Notes under the pieces: generated by a model
Databases searched by the model: none
What the model saw: the letters and a program-made list of their open reading frames with translations, nothing else
Told to the model about the DNA's origin: nothing
Position numbers and translations under genes: made by a program
Assembly (NCBI GenBank): GCA_036971475.1
Contig: JBAIZL010000002.1
Coordinates: 335,072,820 to 335,136,819, forward strand
Direction of reading: 5' to 3'
Length of the DNA: 64,000 bases
DNA from: Prosapia bicincta
Taxonomy: Eukaryota > Arthropoda > Insecta > Hemiptera > Cercopidae
Part shown: positions 15,101-30,574 of the stretch, one piece after another
Numbering within the stretch: position 1 is the first letter of the stretch
Layout: each line of letters begins with the position of its first letter

Positions 15101-18100
15101 ATCAGCAATATTAAAGGTGAAAAGAAAGAAAAATATCACAGTTGAAAAAATAATTCTTGTCTGTTTTCTGTATTAAAAGTAAAAGGAATCAGACAAATGA
15201 TTTAAAATCTCAATAGTTCTAAATAAAAACATGTTTGTAAGCAGTTAAAAGCTTTTGCTAAAATTTCAGAAATATGAAGCGTTTAATCCTGAAAGAACAA
15301 CATAATTTACAAACAAAATTGCTATAGATATTGAATTTGTATTTATTACTAAGCTCTACTGTTTGGTATTTGTATGAGCACATATTTTAGTATTTTTAAT
15401 GAGTATTTTCATGTTTTTGTTGGTTAGGTGTGTTGATTTTTTTAGTATGATATGGTTGCTGAAGGCTATGAATCTAAATTATAATTATAGTGATAGGTGA
15501 ACTACAAAACAAGAAATATAATAATATTTAAATATCAATACTAAATGCCGTTGATATGACTTATAAATACTTGAACATTTTTAATTAAATTAAAATTATA
15601 ATAAAAATTAAAGTGTTCCATTTTTAAATTTTTAAGGTAGCAATATTTATATTATAAATTTATATTCGTTTATAGAGATAATAGAAATGCATAGGCTGAG
15701 AATAGTAAGTGTCAAATATAAAAATTGTTTTAGGTAAAGCAGTTAAGAGAGCGTTTAAAACAAGCTGTACGAGGAGGGACTGCGGCAGCAATTGAACCTG
15801 TAGCAACAGCACCACCTGTCAACACACCTGTAGTTAATCAAGCTGATGTGTTTCTAACACAATTAAATGCATTATCAACACCAAGAAATATTCGTACTCG
15901 AAGATTGGCTCAAGCTCAGGAAGACCCGGAGATGACAAAAACTGCTCGACTTGCAAATATATTTCGAAATCTGTACAATGCTGTTGTTCATGCTAAGGGT
16001 ATGTTAAAAGTAAAGATATTACTTATTTTTAGAAAGCTTTCTTATTAAAAATTTTTAAATTGATATACATAATTATTAAATTTAGCGTATATTGGCAAAA
16101 GGAGGCATATAAAATGTTATCTGCATTAATCATTTTTCTTTCTAGTTTATAGATTTTTTCAGAAATAACTCATTTTTGGGAAAACTAAAAAATTGATATT
16201 GTCCAATACATTGGCCAGTGTAATGAATTGACTGATTCATTCATCTTAAATTGACTTGATTTATAGATTATGAAAATTAACGTGTTATCCTTTTCAAGTG
16301 TTCTGAAAAGCGTAGTTTTACCATTTGCCATTATACTGAAGTAATGCCAGTTTGGTCGTGCAAAACTTGACTTTTCGTAAGCTCCTGTGTTATTTTCAAG
16401 ATCTGCCAGTAAAATACATCCCTGGATTTGTGATAGAAAGGCAACTAGCTTTAATGGCAACTCGATATTTATTCTCAAGGGCAAGTTCTGATGGTCTTAG
16501 GCCTTTTTGTGATTACTGTATTATATTTCAATAAATTAAGCATGATTTGACAGCCATTCAATTTGATAATTTGGAAAAACCAAAAGGATTTATTAACTTG
16601 TAATCACAGGATAATTTTAGAAATAATTTAAACAGTTACTTGTTGGATAAATTTAATAATCCAAAATTTAAAAAAATAAAATTTGACTTTTTGTTGGTGT
16701 TATTTATAATGTATCTTTTTATACAAAAGTTCTTTTTATTTTATTTTAAAATAATATTCTCAGGGTTTAAAATTATAATTCTTTCCAATTTCTGCCAATA
16801 TAAAATCTTTTTATCTTTATGTTTGTTATAGATGTATTTAAAAAACCTTTATTTTACACATAATCGTATACTTTATTACTATAGTTGAATAATCATTTAA
16901 TTTTGTCTACATAAAATGTTTTAAATATTTACCTTAAAATAGTTTTGTTAAAATTCTTGTATTTCAACACAACCTACAGTGTCGGCAAAAAGTTTAGGGA
17001 CAGGCGAAAAAAGTACAACTTTTAGCTTTAAGTCAATTCATTTATACAAAAAATGAAAGTCAAATTGAAAATTTGAGAAAAAAAAAGAAACTATGAACTT
17101 AATAGTCTATTGGCCCGCCTTTGGCCTTGTAGCAGCTTTTTACACGGTCTGGCATCGTGTCAATGAGCTTTCTGCACTCTTCCTTGCTGATGTCTTTCCA
17201 GAGTTGAGCGATCATTAGCTTGAGCTCGCTCTTGTTGGTAGGCTTCTTTTTGGCCAACCGCATACCCATAGTATTCCACATGTTTTCAATGGTATTTAAA
17301 TCAGGGCTTCGGGCTGGCCAAGGGAAAATTTCTACATCTTGATCGCGAAACCATGCCATTGTTTAACGGGATTTATGGCAGGGGGCATTGTCTTGCTGAA
17401 AAATGAAATTTTCACCAAGCAACCTTGCAGCTGAGGGAAGCATTACTTCTTCCATGATCTTGCAGTAAGATGTGCTGTTGACTGAGCTTTCAACAGCTGC
17501 TATTTGCAGCTTGCAATCTTGGCGAGGTGTCGTCTTACGTGGACGTCCGCTTCTAGGCGCATCGATGACAGTACCCGTCTTCTTAAATTTATTCACAGTG
17601 TTCTCAACAGAAGTCTTAGAAACGTTCAATGCATGTCCAATTGCTCTGTACGTCATGCCGGTCTTATGCATACCAACAATTTGCCACCTAACTTCAACAG
17701 TCACAGATGAACAACCCATGTTTTTGGGAATCAACCCTAGAAAAGCGCACTGAACAAGTAGGGTTATGTCAGCACAACTGAGGAACGTCTGAACAACAAC
17801 AGATTCGCGCGCACATGTCCCCCCGCCCCGCCATGACACGAGGAACACAACGGTAGAGTCAGTTCCGCTCCAAGTGGCTCCGTTCACTAGATATTCACTA
17901 TTGAAATGTTAGAATTTTATGCTGAAAAATCTGAAAATCTAAAGCGAAGTTAACCTGGTACGAAATGAGAGGTGATTTTTTGTAAATAATAAATAATGTA
18001 TATTTACATTCTAAATGTTATGCTAAACATGTGTACAAAGTATCATTTGAATCGGATGTGTATTTTTTTTATTATACATTTTTAATTGGAAAAAACAGGG

Positions 18101-18925
18101 GGTTTCCTCAAAAATTTTAAAATGGGAAAAACATTTATAATTTGTCAACCCTTACTTATAAATGAATGAAAATTTCAGGAAAATCGTAACTTTGCATGCC
18201 CGATTCATTGACAAGTTACTAATATATGATTGGCAGAAAGCTTTAGGACAATAGCAAAAACATATAAATGTAGGGGTGTCCCTAAACTTTTTGGCGGCAC
18301 TGTATATCTCTACTAATTATTCTGACGCTTGTTTGTGAAATAATTTGCAAATTTTACCTGTTATTTCATAAAATACTTATTTAGATTTTTTGTATTGTGT
18401 TCTTTATGCTTTCATTAATTGGTGTCATTGAAGAAGACTTGTATTTGGACCAAACCATTTTTCTAATTTGGATTAATTTTGCTATTGGCAGTTCCTTTGA
18501 AATTAAACTTTGAAATTTACTTTATTTATTTATACAGAGCAGCATTATTTTAGCTTTTAATATATATATATATATATATATTTAGGTTAGTTTTGGTTGG
18601 TAAGATTATTTAGATTTTTTGGACTAGGAGACTGACAGACTTACCTTGGTAAGAGGCCAATCTGTAGTCTTGAAATAGAAACACATAAAAGCACTTAAAA
18701 CAATGATATATTTCAACCACACAGTGGTCTTTGTCAATCGAAGAGAAAACACAAAAAGAAATATTTCATTCTCTCATATTTCTTTTTGTGTTTTTTCTTC
18801 GATTGACAAAGACCAGTGTGTGGTTGAAATATATCATTGTTTTAAGTGCTTTTTTGTGTTTCTATTTCAAGACTACATAGTGGACTCTTACCAAGGTAAG
18901 TCTGTCAGTCTCCTAGTCCAAAAAA

Positions 18926-18972
<47 letters not shown>

Positions 18973-21900
18973 TTTTTTTTTGGTGAAAATAAAGTTTTTT
19001 TCTTAGTGAACTTTTATTTGAGTACCATTTTGCCTATCGAAAATATACATTATATATAATAACCTTTTAGATTGATTTGACAAAAGCTGGATTTTTAGTG
19101 GTTATCTTTTATTTTTGAAAAAAATTTCTAATTTAGACAAATAATTTAGACAAAAATTTATCATAAATTGCCAATAATTCACACGGTTTTCTTCATCGTT
19201 TCATCGCTCCTTAGATTTCTTTGTATTGGACATCTTATTCTGGCTACTTTGAGTCCTTGGTCAGCAGAAAATATTTCAAATCGTTGATAATGATAATGTA
19301 ATTGAATAAATTATTTTATAGGTATACACCGACAACTGATTTTATGACACAACAATAGTTATAATCAGATGACAAAATTATTTGTAGATCACCTTCTTGG
19401 CCATTGTCAAAACTTCCTAACCACAGACTGACATTAAGTCATCTGAAATTTTATTTTTCTTACTCCGTTTAACCCCGCCTGTGTTGTGCTTTATGTGCAT
19501 TGAAGCTGTCTCCTTCTCTCGTCACTAGACACAATTTCTAACTTTACATCTCTAACGAGTTATTCTACCTGTTGTACCAAGATTATGCATTTACAAGAAC
19601 ATTATTTATGCATTAAACAATGCATAAATTATTACTTTATTACTTTATTAATTTTATTTTATTTTGTTGAACCTAAGTACCTATTTTCTTCAATATATGC
19701 TTTATTTTCAGTATATTTTTAATAAAATGATTAAATTTTAAATGTTACTTGAAAAATGTTGAGAAATTAATAATTTTTTAATTTATCTAAACTACAATAG
19801 CAAATTGCCATTAGTGTAGTATTACACTAAAGAAAGGACCATTTGGAATATTTAACAACAGTTTAATCTTTTGTTCAGAATCCTGCTAGGAAGGAAAAAA
19901 TTGCTTCCTATAGTTATTGTTTTTATAGAATGTATCATGAATTTTAAAATATTTTTTAAAACTGTATGAACCAAATGTTTAAAGTATAAATATAATAGAT
20001 AGTTTACTTTTGTCATAATTTGATTAAACTATACAATTTATTAAAAAAATGGCCATTGTTTTCTGCTTTCTTATTTTATGGTATTGGATTTAAATGTCTA
20101 GATAATATAATTATAATAAACGTTCTTTGTTAACAGACGAAAGTGGAGAAATGCTTGCTTCACCATTCATTAACTTGCCATCAAAAAGAAAACTTCCTGC
20201 CTACTATCAAAGAGTCAGTGAGCCTATAGATCTAACAACTGTTGAACAAAACATAGTAACAGGTGTTTACAAGACAGTGGAATCGTTCGATCAAGACATA
20301 AGTCGCATCTTTACAAACAATGTAAAGTTTTATGGCCGTACAACAGATTTTGGTATTGCTGCTACTCGGCTGAGGAAGGTATACAATATTGCAAAATTAG
20401 ATTTTGTTGCGGAGTTGGAAGAGATCTTGGGCGAAAGTCCACCAGCTTCATTTATACCAGAACTGGAAGATCCAGGTAATGTGTTCAAAAGTCATACAAT
20501 TTTAAATTTATGTTCATAGAATATTTAGCTAGAACTCTAGAAAAAAAACATAGAATTTGTCTTTAAAATAATCAATCTCTTATAAAAGGTTTGGTTTATC
20601 TAAAACTTATGTAAAGAAACTTTATTGGTTTTTTAAGTAATAGAACTAAGTTTAGAAAATACGTGTAAGATCACTCAGTATTTCAGTGTAATTTATTTTG
20701 ATTCAAATTTTTAAAACAATTAAAATAAATGAAATTTTATTTAATGCTGGGTATAATTGTATAATTGCATTGAAATTCATGAACTTATCTGGTGGTCTAG
20801 TTGTGGTATACAATTTAGATGCTACACAGTGATTCAATGAATGCCTCATTGTTATGAGGCAAATGATATATTTATATTTTTTTTGTTTTACAACCACCTG
20901 TAAACAGACTATGGTGAAGTATGTTGTGAAAAGGATTGTGTGTAATTTCTCATCTGGAATATTTCGATTAAAAATGGTATTCTGGAGCTTATTATATAAG
21001 TTAATAAGAATAGAAATAATGCACAACAAACCAAATCAAATAACAGTGTTATAAATTATGACATAACATTTAAAATATGCAAAACTACTGACTATAACCT
21101 TCATTTTTGGGTTACCGAGAATAGTCATTCTTGTAATAACTAGCATTTATTGATCAATAGAGTAAATAAATTTCATTAATCAGTTGACAGCTGGACTATT
21201 ATACTAAACCATATTATCCAGAGATTAGTATATTTATTGTAAACTACAATAACTCACATTAGTAATGATAATCAAAATTGGTTTTTGCCAGGTAAAAAAA
21301 ACTAGGTTACTATTGTTCTAGTAATACCAATAAGTTAATACACATTTCCGAAGTTCTGTGACTAAAATAATAAATACTCTGAACAGTAGTAATTAAATGT
21401 CATGTGTTTGAAGCTGCTTTTTTAATTTTAGAATTTGTGTATGGTGAAACATTTTTTTAAAATTCCCTAGTATGTCTTTTTTTGTAATTCATCACCTCTT
21501 TAATCTCCATGTACGTTCAATTAGTGAATTTTTACTATACCTGACACCCAAATGTTTTATCAATGTGAGAAATATATGATTATTTTGCAATGTTGGAAAG
21601 AATGCTAACTTATTCATCATATTGATCTGAATGGTGTATCAATTTTGTCCCTGTAACTAACCTAAATTTTTTCAGGCGGAGAAGAAGAAGATGTAATTCG
21701 GTGCATCTGTGGTATGTTCAGAGACGAAGGACTGATGATACAGTGTGAACGTTGCTTGGTTTGGCAACACTGTGATTGTGTTAAAGCTGATACTAATGTT
21801 GAACACTACCTCTGTGAACGTTGTTCTCCTCGTAAAGTAGACTTGGAAATAGCTTTAGAAGTTGTACCTGAGTATGCTACAGACGGACAGAAACATTACA

Positions 21901-24406
21901 TGACATTATTGAGGGGAGATTTGCAGTTGAGACAAGGTACATAGATCAGCCTACTATTTAAATATTCTAGTTATATGATAATTACTTGAAATTTGTCAAG
22001 AACATTAAATAGCATTGTTGAGGGGAGAGTTGTAATTGAGACAAGATACTCAACCTATTATATTAGTTATTCTGAGTAGCTATTTTATCATAATTACTTG
22101 AAATTTTACAGATTTTTACGAAATATGGGAGATTTTATATTATTTTACATTTATCTCCTTAGCACATTAGTTCTCATCATGACTCGCTGCTAAGTAAATG
22201 AGTCTTTAGAGGCTCTCATATCCTCTGCTAATTGAATTACGTTTAAGGAAAATCCTATAAGAGTAAAATCCATCTTCATTTCTCATAATAGTCTGTTTTG
22301 CAAAAAAAAAAAATGTTGGAGCATTTATCTATATATTCTGATTAACTAGCTTCATGTTGATTTAAGTTAGTAATACACCCTAAACCTGAATAAAATTAAA
22401 AGAAATATAAAGTACTCCGAACTTTAAAAACTGTTTTAATATTATTTTCATTGTTGATAGGTTCAATCTTTACATGCTAATTATTCTTACAAAATTTAAT
22501 TAAAATTCATACATAGTTGATTTATTTTTAGTTGAAAAGAAATTGAAAACTAAGAACTAACGTTTATATTTCATCAAAATTTAATAAGCTAAATTCTAAA
22601 ATATGAATGTTTCATTGATAAATATATGTGATTTAATAAAAATATTAAAAAAACCCTTAAATTAAGTATAGGAAGTTTCCTTCTAATAAAAATATGATTC
22701 AATTTTGTAGTTTTAGATTATTTGATGTCATTAAATATATGGAGTATTACCAAACAGGCGTTGCACAAAGATGTTTTGTTAAAATGCTATTTTATTTCAG
22801 GAGACACAGTTTATGTTCTGAGAGATATGATGAATGAAGAAAGTGGCACACAAACAACGCCTCCATCGAAACACACATACAAAACTATAAAGAATGTTAA
22901 ATATTCTGACTGTGATATATTTAAAATAGAAAGACTATGGAAAAATGAAAAGTAAGTAGAGTGATTGATGACTATATGTAAATAAGCTAGATACCACAGT
23001 ATCTTATCACATTTTGCTATTTGGATACAATAATATAATATTTAGACATTTAACCTATTCTAGGATTTTCCTACAATGCTCTTAGTTATTAAGTTATTAA
23101 AGAGATACACCTCTTTAATATAGGGTGTAACTGCAAGGATTTTGCTTAGAATCTCTTTTTTGATTGACAAAGATCATTGTGTGATCAAAATATTTCAATA
23201 GTATGATAAGTTTTTGTATGTGCCTATTTATTTATTTCCAAGAGATTGCAGTTTTGGACTATTGCCACTAGGTAAGTCTGTCAGTCTCCTATCTAGTCGA
23301 AAAATTTCTAAATAAGCTTTCAATTAAAACATAAATTTTTCTCTTGATTTTTGTTGTTGATTCACTTATATATTTTTTTTGTTATTGCTGCATCTATAGC
23401 TTTAATATTTGTTTAACACTATTCAAGTACAAAAAAAACATGCCAAGTTTTTTTTTAAGTGTTCCTCTTGTTGCCAATAAATGAAGGAATAAAATCAAAA
23501 AAAAAGAAGTGGTCCTAATATAATTTAATTTTATATATTAATTGTCTTATTGTTGCAGAGGGGAACGTTTTGCTTTTGGCCACCATTATTTGCGGCCACA
23601 CGAGACCTACCACGAGCCTACAAGAAAATTTTTCCCTAATGAGTTAATGCGAGTCCCACTATATGAAGTAGTTCCTTTAGACCTAATTATGGGTCATTGT
23701 TATGTGTTGGATGTCAATACATTCTGTAAAGGTCGACCAATTGGTACTGATCCTCAGCATATTTATATCTGTGAGTACCGAGTAGACAAATACGCAAGAC
23801 TGTTTGCCAAATTGGCAAAACCCAAAATAGCTCCAATCTGTACCAAGAGTTATGCATTTGAGAAGTTTGATACCAGACTGAAGATATCTAGGACATATAA
23901 GGTATAAAATTCAATTTTAAATGATTTATAATAGTCTTATTAATCCTTTTCAGACAAATTAAATATTTCCATTTATAGGGATAAATATCTTACCTGCAAT
24001 ACATTTTTAATGTATTAAGTTTTTCTGAAACAATTTTCTTCCTTTCAAAAGGCATTAACTCATTTCATACTCTTGTTTATTAGAAATTTCACTAAAAAGC
24101 AGTCTTGTGGGATTTTTGGAAAATGCTCTTTATTTTGTTATTGTTTATTAAAAATACATCGTTTTCTCTGAAGTTTTAAAACATTTAGTAGTTTATAGAG
24201 GTTTAAATACAAATTTGTGTTTCTTATAACTGACATTTACAGTTTTGTGATCAAAGTTATAGAACATTCTAAACTTGAAAAGGGAAAGAAATGATATGTA
24301 CTAAATTTAAAGGCAATGACATTACACATAGATTTAAGTGCTTGTAAACTATGTGTGTTTGTGAGTATGTATACATATACATTTGTACACTCGCACTACA
24401 GTTTAA

Positions 24407-24477
<71 letters not shown>

Positions 24478-24790
24478 CAGACTTACTTTGGTAAGAGTCC
24501 ACACTGTAGTCTTGAAATAGAAACACATAAAAGCACTTAAACAATGATATATTTCAACCACACAGTGATCTTTGTCAATCGAAGAGAAAACACAAAAAGA
24601 AATATGAGAGAATGAAATAAAATAAATTTATTTTATTTCATTCTCTCATATTTCTTTTTGTGTTTTCTCTTCGATTGACAAAGACCACTGTGTGGTTGAA
24701 ATATATCATTGTTTAAGTGCTTTTATGTGTTTCTATTTCAAGACTACAGTGTGGACTCTTACCAAGGTAAGTCTGTTGGTCTCCTAGTCC

Positions 24791-24879
<89 letters not shown>

Positions 24880-25371
24880 TTGATATTTAATATTATCCAT
24901 TGTTTTTCCGTTGCACTGACTTTATGAAGTTAATATATTACTATTTTTGAGTAATTTTATCCACCATTCAAAAATAAAAATTCTAAAGTATCAAATGTTG
25001 CAGCACACCTAATTTCCCATAAACACGAAATTACAAATTACGAAAATAACCTAACCATACTGGAAATAAATAACAACCCAATAGAACTAAACTCACTAGA
25101 AAAATACCACATTTATAAAAACATACACAACAACTTAATGAATTTACAAACAACATATACAGAAGACATACTATACAGAAACCTCATACACACAGATCAA
25201 GAAATAGTGCGCGTAACTTCAACAAACACCGGCTTCACGGACGTAGCATCCACAGCAGAGAACAATCAGTGATTCGACAATGGTCAAAGACCGAAAGGTG
25301 CCTCATCACTCAAGGTAAAATTATTGCACTTAATGGTGGATAAAATTACTCAAAAATAGTAATATATTAAC

Positions 25372-25420
<49 letters not shown>

Positions 25421-26619
25421 TAGAGTCTCAATAATTCAAGGTAGATGGGACTGAAACCCCTTAGGATTACACAGGAAATACGTTCCTATGCATTAGAAAA
25501 AATAGGAGTTTTAATGAACTTTAACACTGTAATTAAAAATGGACTAAATAGGTTTATTATAGAACTTTATACGGATATTTCTTGAAAGCCCGATTCATTT
25601 CCTTTGTCGATACCATTTCATTGATATAAATATTTCTTGGAAGCCCGACTCATCATTTTCTTTCAAATAGATAAAATAGGCTCAATACTCGTAGAAATAT
25701 GCTTGCATTTAATGGAAGCTCGAAATATCGGGACTTGGATTTTCAAGACTCTACTGTATAAAGTATGGTAATTAAGAAATGAAATGGGTGTTAAAAATGT
25801 GATTTATTGTAAAAAACGCTACTGTATAAAGTATGGCAATTAAGAAATGAAATGGGTGTTAAAAATGTGATTTATTGTAAAAAATGTTACAAGTCATTTA
25901 ACCATTTTCAACATGCTCACCCTTAACTATACATGGCTACTATCTGAAAATCTGCTTTCTTAATATAATTTAAATTTTTTGGGAAGAGGTAAAGTCAATG
26001 GAACAAGATCTGGCTAATGTAGAGGGCATTGCAGCACAGGAATATACTTGTCCTCTAAAAACTGCTTCAATGGTATTGCATTGTGAGTGTGTGTTGTTCT
26101 GTTTGGGTATATCATGTTTGCTCAAGTTTTTGTCATGCCAATTATTTCTCTGTGTTCATCAAGGTGTTGATTTATTTGGTGGTAAGATGTTGGCAGTCTG
26201 GATATTTTCTAACATTATATTACTTGTTGCAGTCACAGGTTGTTTGAAATGTTTGCCATCTTCTTCTCTCAACATTTATAATTGTTTCATTAAACATTTT
26301 GGGTACATTAACATAGATCCATCCTTCTTTCACACTTACTCAACACTTATTCCATTGCTAAAAAATTCTATTCCTAAAATATTTCATTGCTAAAAAAAAA
26401 TAAGAAACATTAATAAGTTGCTTACATTTAACTTAACAATGATCACAGCAGTACTATGAAACTGTGTTCATTACTACCAAGGCTAATAAAAATGAAATAC
26501 TGAAGGTGGTAGAAAGATAAAAATAAATGCGTCGTTGTTGGGGATGTATTAAAGTCAGCTACTACTTATATATTGTAATACCAAGAAAGTTACTAAATAC
26601 TTGATAATATATTACATGG

Positions 26620-26688
<69 letters not shown>

Positions 26689-29600
26689 CATCAATTAGGT
26701 AACAACTTATCAACCAATCATAGTTTCCGTTTATTATGAAGACAGTCTGCATTCTTGAAAATGAAAAATCCAACTTTCAGTCTTTCAACTCAATATAACT
26801 CAAATTAGCTTTGAGGTTATATAAACCATAAAATAAGTTTCTAAATAGAGGACAGTACTTTGAATGTAAATTAAATAAATCATGTACATATTTTATATTG
26901 TTGTTATAGTCATTGCCATGGCAGATAATTTTTCTTACCCTACCTTTATGTAACCTTGATCCTAGTAATTATATTACCAAACCGAATTAGAAATATAATT
27001 ATAAAATAAATTTCAATAAATAAAAATGTAATTAAATGGCAAAAGCAAAATAAATTTAGGTCTATAGAAGTCGATTAAATTACTGTTTAGGTACTAAAAT
27101 TGTAACAAGAAATTCAGACATACTTTTATTTTCGAATGATATAAGACTTATAAGTCAAGATTTGTCCACTCTAGTTGAATTATTGCTGGTTCTAATATTG
27201 AAGAAGGGTGAAAAGGATAACAATAACTGATGTTAAATGGTTTTAGTATTTTGAGAGTTACTAAAAAAAACGATATTTTTCTTTGTCAGATATAATCAGG
27301 AAGAGAATTATGTGTCAATTTTTTAAACAGGATGAGAAGAGAGTTAGATGGAGGATTTAAATAAATAAATTGAAAACAATTATATTTATCTTATTAAAAG
27401 TTTAGAGAGAATTTCAATAATATATGTTATGTAGTGTATTTCGTCCAATCCTTTCTGAATACAAAATTAATATATAATAGGTATATAGACTTTAGTGTTA
27501 AAATATTTTAATGTATCACTCATACACATTAAGTGGATCAGTTCTCAAATTAAACCTTCAAAACTATGAACTTATTTAATGAAGATTGTTTTTTTTTAGC
27601 CTCATGGTCCTACTAAAGACAGTACTGTGATACGAGGACGAGGAGGACGTAATGCTCATGAAAATGAAGAGCCAGCACCACCATTGTTGACAGCTCCTAA
27701 TCCACCATCTAGTCCTGAAGATGATGAATTGCCATTGGCTAGAGTAAGGGACACGGCGTTGGCTTTCAAGGCATGTTCATTGCTTTTTCATTGTGCTTTC
27801 CTGGCTTTTTATCACCTTCATCTAAAAACAATTATCAGAAATAACTGCATACAAAACATAACCTAACTTTCACCAAAAATAGATTATTAATTTGTATTTG
27901 AATGTCTGGCATGTTTAACAAAACAAGCATAAACAAATTTAAAAATCATGCACAAAAATTAAAAAATAACCAAACTAGTTGACCTAACCTAAATTTAAAG
28001 AATTAGTAGTAAATCTTTTTAATCAATGAATATTTAAATTTTAAATCAATGGTGAATATATGTATGTGTGAAATTAACTTAAATCACTTTACACCATATC
28101 CATTAACAACCCATACTGGCCGGGATCAAAATTAACTGTCTCATTTATAATAAGACTAACTCAAGGCAAAGCATCATTTGTAACTAACACTTTATTGGTT
28201 TATATTCTAAATGCTTTTGGATAGTATTGTTGGCTCATTGGTAGCAACATTGGTAGCATTTGTTATATGTAAATAGGTAAAAGACATTTACCTCATTTTT
28301 ACATAGTTGATACTTCTGAATTTCTATCTGCAGCGTGGTTTCTACCTGAAGCTTCTTCCTTGTATAGAACCCAGATGTATTGTTCATTATTGGAGTTTTT
28401 CAAACATTAAAAATTATATATTTTGGCAATACTGTACTAGTTAAATATTGTACCTTAATGGCATGCATAATATTCTCAGAAAATAAAATTTTTTATATAT
28501 TATTAGATTAAGAATGGAATATAAACAGAAGCTATTTATTATATTATTTTATCTCAAATATTGTCAGAGTTATTATAAATAGGAGATTGATAGCTTTAAT
28601 GTAACCAGATAGTATGCTTTGAACCATGAACAAAATAACCTATAGAATTTCGAAACATTGATGAAAAGTTAAATGATCGGGTTTAACAAAAAACAGAAAC
28701 ATTAGAAAATTCTATAGGAAAATTTTTGAATGAATTTCATCCTTTTTGCGAATCCTTCTAAAAATCATCCCTTTGTTATTAGCAACATTAATTCTGGTAA
28801 ACTATTATTCCTGACATACAAAGTCTTTCAGCTTTTCTATATAGCATCATCAGATACACATGGATATAGTATTTCCATGTCCTCTTTTATTCAGACAGTA
28901 TTTGATTAGACTGTGTGAAACACATGTTTGGAGATATGGCATATTGGAGAAATATTCTGTTATGATTGAATAAATGATAATCCAGTTGAATATCGAGTCA
29001 AAAGTTCATTTATTTAGTGCAACATGTTGACAACTAATTTGTTTGCCCTTATCAAGCCTGAAACAAATTTTACTTTTTATTATAAATATGCGTATAAAAT
29101 ACAAATACACTCCCAACAAATAATTGAAACTTTAAAAAAACTCAATGGAATTTTAGTCAAAAACTTATTAAGATAACCCCCCAATGTGGAGAGAGTCATA
29201 AATTCAACTAAAATATAATTGAAAGAATAAGATAACCCAGCAATGTGTGAGTTATAAATTCAACTAAAATATAATTAAAAACAATATACACATATAAAAA
29301 AAATACCCAAACAAAATAACCCGTACATAAAACCACAATAGTTGTGAGTTTTTTTATATGTGTATATTGTTCTCTCAGTTTTGTTACTCTTTTTTATAAT
29401 TTTATTTTAGATGAATACAGGGTACGGTAGAAAAGTAATGATTCTGGCCACCGCGCTGAGCCCCAGTCGCTCGCAGTGCGGTCTCCACCAGCAGACATGA
29501 TGGTGGGGAATCTGAGCTAACAATAGAACCGGTTCGCAGTCGCGTCGTAGCTCTGGTGCAGTGAGGGTTGACCTTTGCGTATACGTTGTTTGCGTGCCCG

Positions 29601-30540
29601 TGACACTTGTGAAAATGCTGAAGATGGATCGCTCGATAGAACAGTGGTGTGCAATCAAATTTTGCTTTCGCTTGGGCAAAACTGCTTCGGAAACTTTTGC
29701 TATGATTACGGACATTCTGTAATCACGGAGGACTTTTGCGATGAATCGTGGACATTCCAGTACGACCCGGAGACGAAAGCCCAGAGCTCGGAGTGGCACA
29801 CAACGGCATCCCCGCGGCCGAAGAAATTAAGAATGTCAAAGTCCGCGTCAAGACAATGCTCATTGTGTTTTTCGACAAGCGGGGGTTAATTCACAAAGAG
29901 TTTCTCCCTCAGGGAAAAATGCCGAGTTCTACAAAGAAGTCCTTCAGCGAATGCACAAAGCCGTCAAACGGAAGCGACAGGACATTGTTCAACGCTGGCA
30001 TCTCCACCACGACAACGCTCCGGCGCACTTCGGAGCATTCCTCGTGATTTCTTCCCATTCCCGAAGGTAAAAAGATGCCTGAAGGGTCATCGTTTTGACG
30101 ATATTCCGGACATCCAACGTGCTGTCACGAAGGCACTTACAGGGATAACTCCAGCGGACTACAGTGGGGCCTATGAAGCTTGGAAAAAGCGCTGGCAACA
30201 ATGTGTTGACGCTAGGGATGGGCCGATTCCGATTCTCGATTCCAGGAATCGTCGATTCTAGGTGGTATCGAGGAATCGTCGATACTCGATTCTTCATTCA
30301 TAAAAGTGTCGATTCCGATTCCTATTTTGTTAACTATTAAAATATGCGTGTGGAGTAATTTATTACCAAACAAAATTTATTATATTTGTGTGGAAAAATA
30401 ATTAATTACCAACTATGTCTTATTTATGTATTAGTTGATTTGAATGATGTAATGATATGATTAAAGTAAACGAAAATATTATTATTTATGAAGCAACAGC
30501 AATCAAGATCGTAACCATTTCTGGTCGTTTGACATCGCTC

Positions 30541-30574
<34 letters not shown>

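Noticed and set aside
17472..17753. Plus-strand frames across the Tc1 element
   Set aside because: Antisense shadows of the transposase.
18703..19059. 118-codon frame across the first hairpin copy
   Set aside because: Runs through the inverted repeat and a TA tract (YIYIYI); not a gene.
25998..26393. 131-codon plus-strand frame in the ash1 intron
   Set aside because: Antisense shadow of a mariner transposase relic readable on the minus strand.
27744..27866. Open frame extending past the chosen donor of exon M
   Set aside because: Donor AGA|gtaagg is strong and joins in phase to the conserved C-terminal exon; the extension has no family similarity.
29407..30297. Long minus-strand frames across the mariner (29407-29799, 29989-30297)
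   Set aside because: Antisense to the mariner transposase pieces, which match the family on the plus strand.
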